From positions 12,324-36,771 of the forward strand of contig MU631606.1 of NCBI GenBank assembly GCA_026770615.1: DNA of 24,448 nt. Direction: 5' to 3'. Positions within the stretch are counted from its first letter, which is position 1. The number at the start of each line of letters is the position of its first letter. This document shows positions 17,863 to 24,448 of this stretch, piece after piece. The DNA is from Pavlovales sp. CCMP2436. Lineage: Eukaryota; Haptophyta; Pavlovophyceae; Pavlovales. The notes under the pieces were generated by a model. That model was not told the origin of the DNA and did not search any database. It saw only the letters and a list, made by a program, of their open reading frames with translations. Made by a program: the position numbers and the translations under genes.

Positions 17863-19986
17863 TCAGCGCTGAGGCGCAGGTAGTCGCGATACAGTCGCTC
17901 TGCGCTTACGGCTGTATCGGTAAGCAATCATGTAGTCCATCAGCTCGAGGAATTGGTTGGAAATGTTGCTGCCGGCCACACGCTCTGGCTGCGTGAAGAG
18001 CGTGTGTGCGATGCTCGTCTCGCCGACGAGCGCGAGCCGCTTCACGGTGCGGGTCAGCGTCTTCTTGTCGTCCTCGTCATCGTGTTCGTCGCAATCGACG
18101 ATGAACTGAGACCGGTTGTCACGAACGATGTGCTTCACCTGTTATTTATAATCTAATATTAATAATGATGCATTCGTATTGAGGGGGGGGGGTTGGGCAG
18201 TGGGCAGCAAGTCACCTGCAGCAGCTGATTCTTGACAATGTCGGCGTCGATGTGCGCGAGCGCGTGAGTGCAGAGCCAGTCGACAGAATCGTTGCCCCAC
18301 TCGTCGAGGAGCGCCGCGGCCGCGGTCGTCTGCTCTAGCGGCATCAGCCGAAAGTCGGTGGCCTTGCACAGGTGGAACACAGTCTCGTTGCTCGCGAACC
18401 GCTCATCCATCGCAGTGAGCAGCGAGTCACACATGAGCTTCTGGTAGGCGCGCAGCGAGCGGACCGTCTCGTCGACGGGAGCTGCGTCGGGGGCTGTGCC
18501 GGGGGCTGCAGGCTCGTCAGCCGCCGGAGGCTGCGCCAGGGTGGGGCGCACTGGGGGCTGCGCCGGGGCGCGCGCCGGGGGCTGCGCCCAGAGAGGGGGG
18601 CGCTGGGGGCTGCGCCTCCGGCTGCGCCGGGAGATCCGCCAGGCGAGCGCTGCACCTGATGCCCAACTGCTCGGATTGCAGTGCCAGCGGAGGCGGAGGG
18701 GGCTGCGCGTTGCCCGCGCGCCCTGGTCCTGCAGATGCGGACGCGGACTCTGCCGATGCTGTGGAGCGGGCACGGGGCAAGAGATCGGCGCAAGTGTGAG
18801 CAGACAGTCAGTTTGGTGCGAGGCGGGGGGGCGCGATCAGAGGGAGTATTCAGGGAGTATTCAGGGGGAGCGCACCCGGGGCAGCCTCGAGCGAGCTGAA
18901 GTATTCAGCGACGTCCACCGGCCGGAGATGCCGCCTGGGCTCCCAGGTTGCCTCGTGCTTCGGGTAGCCGTGCCACCACACGAGAAATTTGATCCCCCTC
19001 CCGGCCGGTGCGTGGTCCAGTATCTCCTCCACGATCCAGATCGACTCCTCGGGAGCCTCGCTTAGCTCGAGCGATAGCTCCTCGAGTAGCCGCTGATCAT
19101 CACCCGCCGGTGAGCTGGCTGGCGCCTCGTCAGTGCCCGAGGTTGGACGAGCTTTAGCGGCCCTGCGAGTAGAGCCAAGCGCCTGCTGCAGAGTGATCGA
19201 GCCGTACTTGCCATTGCGCAAGTTGGCGAGGTTGTTCTGAACCTTAGGCCCGAACGACCCGACGGCCAGCTGCGCGATGCTGGTGCGGTAGGAGTCGTAG
19301 AGCAACGGGAGGTCGACCACCACGTCATCGTCCGCCTGCGTGCCCTTGCTGAACCGGCGCGAGATGATGTTGATGTCGAGCAGCAGCAGGCAGACGGCGA
19401 CAAACTTGAACTGTGTGATGCGCCGGAGCCACGCGCGGCGATTGCTCACGAGCACGCTCTGCGCGTCAGCGGTGCCGACTGTCGCCTCGATCGCGCGCTG
19501 CAGGTCGACGACGATGACGGGCAGGTCGATGAGAAAGTTCTTGAGCGCAACCGTCTCGCTCGTCTGCGCCGCCGGCCGCGGGCGCGCGCTCGATGAGCGC
19601 GCTGCCAACCGCTCCCTCGCCTGCGCCGCCGGCCGCGTGCTCGGAGCTGCCACCATCTCCCTCGTCTGCGCCGCCGGCCGCGGGCTCGCGCTCGATGAGC
19701 GCGTTGCCACCCGCTCCCTCGCCCGCGTTGCCGTGCGCGCCTCGGAGCTGCCACCATCTCCCTCGTCTGCGCCGCCGGCCGCGGGCTCGCGCTCGATGAG
19801 CGCGTTGCCACCCGCTCCCTCGCCCGCGTTGCCGGCCGTGCGCTCGGCGCTGCCACCCGCGCTGTCATTGAGAGCGCTGGTCTAACGACCTGCGATGATC
19901 CAGGGGTTCGACTTGGAGACGACGGGCAGCGCGTCCGGCTTGCGCTTCCGGCCTGAGCCTTCGCGCGAGCCACCGTGTCCACTCAT
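17863..19986 (-). CDS. hAT-like transposase-derived protein with an internal chromodomain
   Basis: hAT transposases cut and paste DNA using an RNase H-like fold. The minus-strand model has a start ATG at 19986 with a basic GRKRKPD stretch (possible nuclear signal). A possible donor (gcag|gtcgtt near 19892) would skip the TAG at 19884. A long frame follows, ending at or before 18850. After a Pro/Ala-rich segment an exon runs to 18216, then a clear 77-nt intron leads to the last exon 18138..17863. hAT-like segment 1: FKFVAVCLLLLDINIISRRF then KGTQADDD, like the family's F-x-x-x-L-x-x-L-D-x-L-S-x-x-F-Q region. Segment 2: YQKLMCDSLLTAMDERF and then LLDEWGNDSVDWLCTHALAH, like the family's YG-x-x-x-I-x-x-L motif. 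Between them at 18892-19047 lies a chromodomain. I see neither an N-terminal catalytic Asp block nor the C-terminal dimerisation motif, so the gene may be incomplete or domesticated. Confidence 0.55.
18892..19047 (-). other. chromodomain within the hAT-like gene
   Basis: The frame reads SIWIVEEILDHAPAGRGIKF and then LVWWHGYPKHEATWEPRRHL, the classical chromodomain pattern (V-E-x-I-L-D, F-L-V-x-W-x-G-Y, T-W-E-P, then an amphipathic helix with VAEYFSSL). The three aromatic cage positions are filled by W, W and Y, so binding of a methylated lysine is plausible. Confidence 0.85.
19559..19860. repeat. ~102-bp tandem array, three units, in the hAT-like gene
   Basis: Units start at 19559, 19661 and 19762 (plus strand: ctcgtctgcgccgccggccg). 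The first spacing is 102 and the second 101 bases, so one unit lost a base. On the minus strand the same open frame therefore reads the units in two different phases: acidic/Gly-rich first (IEREPAAGGADEGDGG), then basic/Ser-rich (RERVATRSSSASPRPAAQ). Confidence 0.85.
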
Positions 19987-20099
19987 CGTGCTTAAACGTG
20001 GCTTTTTTCCTACAGAAACTTGATTTACGCCCAATTTTAAGAAAAAAGACCTAAAACCTTAAAAAAATGCCTACAAAATTTCTTCGGCTAGCCGGCGGG

Positions 20100-21620
20100 G
20101 CACGCCCGGGCGCTATTGCTCAAAGTCGGGTGCACCCTTGCACGTGCGCGCCTCAGGACCGACTGCAGCGCGCTGATGCTGCGCTGTGCTCGACGACGAG
20201 AAATATGGCCTGCTCTCGCCAGCTAGAGCCGAGCGAGCGGGCCAATTAAATGGATCCAAATGGCTGGAAGGCCTTTGCGTCGCGCCGGCTTCAGCGTATT
20301 GAGCTGGGCCGGACGCGCATGGCAACGCTATGATAGTCAGAGCTGTGCTGTTTTGCGAGAAGGCATGGATCACCAGCAAGCTCCGGTGTGAGCCAGGCGA
20401 GCGGTGCCCAGATGAGAGCGGCTGCTGCTGCTGCGCTGAGCCTGCCAGAGCTTGAGCTGGGTGGGCGCGTGCGCGCCTCGAGACCGGCTACCGCGCGCTG
20501 ACGCTGCGCTTTGCTCAGCAATGAGGACTGGCCATGTTTGCTGGCTAGAGCCGGGAGAGCGGGGCGAGTGAACGGCTGGAAGGCCATTGTGATTTGTGTC
20601 GCGCCGGATTCAGCGTACTGAGGCCCGGAGCGCATGGCAAGTGGCAACGCTTCGACAGCCAGATCTGTGCTGCGTTGCGAGATGACATTTATAACCAGCA
20701 AGCGAGCGGTGCCCAGTTGAGAACGGTGGCTGCCACTGCGCTGAGCCTGCCACAGCTTTAGCTGGGTGGGCGCGTGCGCGCCTCAAAACCGGCTGGGGCG
20801 AGCTGACGCTGCGCTGTGCTTAGCGACGAGGACTGGCCAGCGCTTGCTGGCTAGAAGAGCCGGGCGAGCGGGCGATGGAATGGCTAAAAGGCCATTGCAT
20901 CGCGTTGGCTGTACTGAGTTGGGCCGGACGCGCATGGCAACGCTGTCAGACTGTGCTGCGTTACGAGAAAGCATGGACCGCCAGCAAGCTCCGGCGAGAG
21001 CCGGGCGAGCGGTGCCCAGATGAGAGCGGCTGCTGCCGCTGCGCTGAGCCTGCAACAGCTTTAGCTGGGTGGGCGCGTGCGCGCTTCAGGACCGGCTGGG
21101 ACGAGCTGACGCTGCGCTGTGCTCGGCGACGAGGACTGACCAGCGCTTGCTGGCTAGAGCCGTGCGAGCGGGCGATTGAATGGCTGGAAGGCCATTGCGT
21201 CGCGTTGGCTTCAGCGTACTGAGCTGGGCCGGACGCACATGGCAACGCTGCGACAGTCAGACTGTGCTGCGTTGCGAGAAAGCATGGACCACCAGCAAGC
21301 TCCGGCGAGAGCCGGGCGAGCGGTGCCCAGATGAGAGCGGCTACTGCCACTGCGCTGAGCCTGCCACCGCTTGAGCTGGGTGGGCGCGTGCGCGCCTCGA
21401 ACCGACTGCAGCGAGCTGACGCTGCGCTGTGCTCGGCGACGATAAATATAGCCTGCCCTCGCCGGCTAGAGCCAGGCGGGCGTGACGAGTGAATGGCGAA
21501 AAGGCCATTGTGTCGCGCCGGCTTCGAGCTGGGCCGGACGGGCATGGCAACACTGCGACAGTCAGAGCTGTTCTGCGTTGCGAGAAGGCATGGATCGCCA
21601 GCATGCTCCGGCAACGGGCG
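20100..21620. repeat. tandem array of about five ~305-bp units
   Basis: The anchor gtgggcgcgtgcgcgc lies at 20461, 20766, 21069 and 21380 (spacings 305, 303 and 311), with a diverged first unit near 20135. Units share gagctgacgctgcgctgtgc, gcgagcggtgcccagatgag and gagctgggccggacgcgcat. Minus-strand frames of up to 297 codons cross the array but change content from unit to unit and are not convincing genes. Confidence 0.85.
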
Positions 21621-21650
21621 AGCGGTCACAGAGGACGTCAGCGAGAGTTT

Positions 21651-21740
21651 GTGCCCGTAGGTGCTCGGGCTGGAGAGGTCCCTGGGGACATTCCGGCCAG
21701 CGAGTGTGCCCGTAGGCGCTCGGGCTGGAGAGGTCACAAA
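21651..21740 (+). repeat. short tandem duplication after the 305-bp array
   Basis: gtgcccgtaggtgctcgggc tggagaggtc at 21651 recurs at 21707 as gtgcccgtaggcgctcgggc tggagaggtc; a related ggacgtcagcgagagt occurs at 21633 and 21743. Confidence 0.7.
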
Positions 21741-22261
21741 GGACGTCAGCGAGAGTCTGTGTCCAAGGGACGAGCTGTGCATCGAGAGCACGCGCTCAGC
21801 AGCCATAGTGGTGCTCTTACGGGAGAGGTCAGATGCAGCCTGAAAGGCGAGCATGCCCTGCGGTGAAGCCCAGACAGGGAGTGCCTCAGGGCCTCGTCAT
21901 TGCTCTGAAAATGCTGTATTTAAAACAGCGGGTTTGCTTAATAACAATTATGCTATTATTACCTGCAGTCCGCAATATCTGTTCCGGACCACGGCTGGGC
22001 TGCGCCCGTGAGTATAGATCCGTGTTCAATGATCAGAAGATAGTACATAAGCGACCACGAGAAATGTGCCATTTTCGTTATTGCTGCACAGTTTCAAACG
22101 ATGCGAACGCTATCAAAAATCGCTGCAACCAGGAAATATGAACTCATACAGACGATTGGGAACATAGTTCGTAAGAAATTGATGACTTGATAAAAGAATA
22201 ATGATTAATTGATGACTAGCAACCCCTACATAGGTTTGGGTGCGAACGTATATACTTTATC

Positions 22262-22405
22262 GGGGGGGAAGCCTGTGGCATCCGCTACGAGTTCACCACC
22301 AACCTCACTTCTACCACCACCATCCCTGCTGCTAGGACGAACGTCTGACGTCGACCAAGTCAGTGAGTGAACAACACGTGTTAAACCATGCTGAGCCGCT
22401 ATATA
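22262..22405 (+). repeat. interspersed repeat family R3, copy 2
   Basis: The most complete plus-oriented copy, from the G-run at 22262 to aaccatgctgagccgct at 22385-22401. Inverse of 3415-3570. Confidence 0.75.
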
Positions 22406-22782
22406 TACTTCATCCATACTGACGTCCTCCGGACCCTCGGCATTGCTATCATGCAGCCAGCTAGGCAGTGCGCAAATACACCACCACCGCGGCATGCCGT
22501 TTCTGCTCAGCCATCTCACGGCACTGTTCCACATCCAAATACACATCCATCTCGCCCACGAACTAGTATTCGCATATATTTTTTTTTGTTATTATCAACA
22601 AAACAGCATTATTACTGTCGCTTCCCCTGCTGTCGCGTACAACCAGCGGGGAGTACATGGGGCATATTTCACGACGTGCTCCTAACCGCAACGTTTTTCG
22701 GGCCCAGAGGCTTTTTGCCTCCACCAAATTCCGGTGTGTGTACACGTGTGACCCGATCGGGGTGTCTACACTTGGAACTGGC

Positions 22783-22848
22783 GTACACACCCCGGAAGTG
22801 TAGACACTTCCGGGGTGTGTACATGTAGACACTTCCGGGGTGTGTACA
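22783..22848. repeat. 19-bp-arm hairpin with an extra half copy
   Basis: gtacacaccccggaagtgt and its exact inverse are separated by two bases (22783-22822). A further copy of the right half (gtagacacttccggggtgtg) follows at 22825-22848. Confidence 0.95.
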
Positions 22849-22937
22849 ACCAGCAGATCATCTCCCTAAACGCCCTTGCCCGGGCACACTACCGGAGATC
22901 CATCGGCACGCGCGGTGGCGCCCAAGCCAGCGCAGCC

Positions 22938-23030
22938 GACTAAGGCACGCAGCAGGCAATGGGCGACGCAGCGCTCAGACCAGCAAAACATTCAGAACAG
23001 TCAGACGCCAGCTTGAATCCCTATCAGTCA
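22938..23030 (-). repeat. single arm of repeat family R4
   Basis: gcaggcaatgggcgacgcag, then gacgccagcttgaatcccta, as in the right arm of 8430-8597. Confidence 0.75.
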
Positions 23031-23290
23031 ACATAAATATACGAATAGTAGTTCGTGGGCGAGATGGATGTGTATTTGGATGTGGAACAGTACCGTGAGA
23101 TGGCTGAGCAGAAACGGCATGCCGCGGTGGTGGTGTATTTGCGCGCTGCCTAGCTGGCTGCATGATAGCAATGCCGAGGGCTGAGCAATATAGCCGCGTC
23201 GACAGTGCACGCGCTGCGGACGCTCGCTGGCGTCGAGCATGCGCCAAGTGTCTGCCTGGCCGCGTGCGTGCGTGCTCACGTGCGCGAATA

Positions 23291-23460
23291 CAGGGTGTTG
23301 CGGGCAATAAGAAACTGTAACGTTAAGAAACGGAGCCTAAATTTGTGTGCCCTTCAATAGTAATTTAAGCAATTTTTAAGCATTGTTTGTATGTAATTTG
23401 CTAAGAAACTGAGCCTCAATCTTAAAAGCGCCGTTCTTATTGCCCGCGAGCGACACCCTG
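23291..23460. mobile_element. TA-flanked MITE (Tc1/mariner-type target)
   Basis: A 170-bp element with inverted ends: cagggtgt...gcgggcaataagaa on the left and ttcttattgcccgc...acaccctg on the right, directly flanked on both sides by TA. Internal gagcct and aagaaac motifs recur. It has no coding capacity. TA target duplication is typical of Tc1/mariner elements; the assignment is inference. Confidence 0.75.
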
Positions 23461-23479
23461 TACCTGCAGAATAATTTAC

Positions 23480-24235
23480 ATTTCGCGGTCGCAACTACAA
23501 TGACAGAAGCTACAAGACAGTAGTGTTTGCAGATCAATTTCGGTTTTGGCTTCGGTATTGCAAAAACGGAAATCGGCTAAAACCCAAAGCCAAAATCGAA
23601 AAGGCATGAAAAGATGGATTGCCGATTTCTGTTTCGGATTTATGTTTTGGCGCCGTTTGTTCGTTTGAACGAACCGTTTGAGCAGACCGTTTGAATAATC
23701 GGCCCGCACGCGCCCGAGCGCGTCCGATGAGCCGCGCCCGCCCGCTTCCGCGCGTGGCCGCGAGCGGAAGCGGGCGGGCGCGAGCGCCGGCCGAGCCGCG
23801 CCCTCCCGCTTTCGCGTGCGGCCGCGCGCCTGTGAGCCGTATTCGCGTCCGCGTGGGCCACGGGCAGCCGCGCGCCCACCGAGCCACGCGCGCGGCTTTC
23901 GTGCGCGGCGCTTGCCCTCGAGCCGCGCCCGCTCCCGCTTGGGCCGTGCGTGGCTGCGCGCTCGTCGAGCTGCGCGCGCCCACCGAGCCGCGTGGAAGCG
24001 GGCACGCGCGGCTTGGCGACTCTCCCGGGCCATCTTCCCGTAGCCATCTTGCGTTTCGCATACCGAAATGCAAGAAAGTTAAACCAAAATGTTCTTCGGT
24101 CAAAAAGTCCCTTTTCGGTCTAAACCGACGCGAATTTCGGTTTGTCCATTTCTGTTATGGTTTGGATCGTGCGTTTTTTTTCCAAAAAGACCGAAATCAC
24201 GCAGAAACAGAAACCAAAATCGAGTTGCAACCACC
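23480..24235. repeat. AT-rich arms around a GC-rich core with a strong hairpin
   Basis: Flanks rich in cggtttt/aaaaccg words (23520-23690 and 24060-24230) surround a core of extreme GC content (about 23700-24050). The core has a 19-bp perfect hairpin, arms 23733-23751 and 23764-23782 (cgcccgcccgcttccgc and inverse, 12-base loop). Long Arg/Ala frames in the core reflect base bias. Confidence 0.5.
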
Positions 24236-24287
24236 TTATGATAATAAAAAATTCACCTGCGAATATATCGTTGGTAGGTGTAGTGTA

Positions 24288-24296
24288 TATATAAAG
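24288..24296 (+). promoter_or_regulatory. TATA-like box before the last gene
   Basis: tatataaag lies 22 bases before the ATG at 24319, so the transcript leader would be very short. Position and sequence fit a TATA box, but the region is AT-rich anyway. Confidence 0.35.
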
Positions 24297-24318
24297 ACAA
24301 ATATTCTTTTTAACGGCA

Positions 24319-24448
24319 ATGGCGGCCAACACTCCCGACGCGCGGCGATCCCCACGGGTGGCGAATGCTCCTCCAGGACTCGCTCTCGGCGCCGCGCGTG
24401 GACGCGAGAACGTCCAGCAGACCCTCTTTACCAGGGCCCTAGCCCCCC
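24319..24448 (+). CDS. start of an unrecognised gene (partial at the right edge)
   Basis: An ATG in a good context (ggcaATGGcg) opens a frame that stays open to the window end. It starts MAANTPDARRSPRVANAPPG and later reads RENVQQTLFTRAL. Base use changes sharply at the ATG from AT-rich leader to GC-rich codons, which supports it as a real start. The N-terminal 43 residues are basic and Ala/Pro-rich and could be a disordered tail or a targeting peptide. I do not recognise the family. Confidence 0.5.
   Translation, partial: MAANTPDARRSPRVANAPPGLALGAARGRENVQQTLFTRALAP

Larger units (their letters stand above)
22434..23180. repeat. long inverted repeat with 147-bp arms
   Basis: Arms 22434-22580 and 23034-23180 are about 97% identical in inverse orientation and enclose 453 bp. 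Both arms keep one short frame open (see findings). The interior holds the 22783-22822 hairpin and an R4 arm (22938-23030). Confidence 0.9.
19987..24318. other. long stretch without a supported gene
   Basis: It holds, in order, a ~305-bp tandem array (20100-21620), a short tandem near 21651-21740, an unremarkable AT-richer stretch (21880-22260), R3 copy 2 (22262-22405), a long inverted repeat (22434-23180) enclosing a hairpin and an R4 arm, a TA-flanked MITE (23291-23460) and a GC-rich block with flanking AT-rich arms (23480-24235). Open frames here are products of the repeats or of GC bias. Confidence 0.6.

Noticed and set aside
20961..21854. 297-codon open frame on the minus strand
   Set aside because: It runs through the 305-bp tandem array; its content changes between units and it is Ser/Ala/Arg-rich as expected from GC-rich repeats.
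23476..24103. Overlapping 135-189-codon minus-strand frames
   Set aside because: Arg/Ala-rich products of the GC-rich core, open in several frames at once.
1..24448. CRISPR array, rRNA or bacterial operon features
   Set aside because: Repeats lack regular spacers, no rRNA-like sequence is seen, and the spliced genes are eukaryotic.

Overview
The window looks like nuclear DNA of a photosynthetic protist. The genes are GC-rich and split by short introns of about 60-130 nt with GT-AG ends, many donors being GTGCGY, GTACGY or GTGAGT. The space between them is packed with short interspersed repeats, microsatellites and homopolymers. A probable thylakoid-lumen FKBP with a twin-arginine signal argues for a plastid. 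The intron style and GC content would suit a haptophyte, but that placement is inference. One assembly gap (10 N) lies at 10384-10393.

Layout. 1-631: 3' end of an unrecognised spliced gene (+). 1086-2145: FKBP-type isomerase-like protein (-). 2146-4597: repeat-rich spacer with two orphan exon-like segments. 4598-5451: broken gene for a Gly/Ala-rich membrane protein (-), with an in-frame stop and a frameshift. 5540-6884: spacer with repeats and weak coding traces. 6885-10714: six-exon gene (+) for an EXPERA/EBP-like membrane protein; I rebuilt it by matching intron phases, and the join gives 268 codons plus a stop. 11201-16343: eight-exon gene (+) for the snRNA-activating complex subunit SNAPC3 (SNAP50), whose join gives 439 codons plus a stop. 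16344-17862: spacer with hairpins and a poly(A) tract. 17863-19986: multi-exon hAT-like transposase-derived gene (-) with a chromodomain placed between its two hAT-like segments. 19987-24318: long non-genic tract with a ~305-bp tandem array, a 147-bp-arm inverted repeat, a TA-flanked MITE and a GC-rich block. 24319-end: start of another gene (+).

The genes do not form a pathway: they are a basal snRNA transcription factor, a plastid-lumen protein, a sterol-isomerase-like membrane protein and a domesticated or resident transposase. What unites the window is its repeat ecology. At least seven short repeat families (called R1-R7 here) recur in introns and spacers, some as near-perfect palindromes. 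In the EXPERA-like gene the 3' ends of exons 3 and 4, with their splice donors, recur as degenerate copies in the following introns.

The most interesting points are the chromodomain inside a hAT-like gene, the repeated exon-end/splice-donor copies, the 226-bp palindrome in a SNAPC3 intron, and the 147-bp inverted repeat whose two arms keep the same small reading frame open. All family assignments come from reading motifs by eye; no database search was run.
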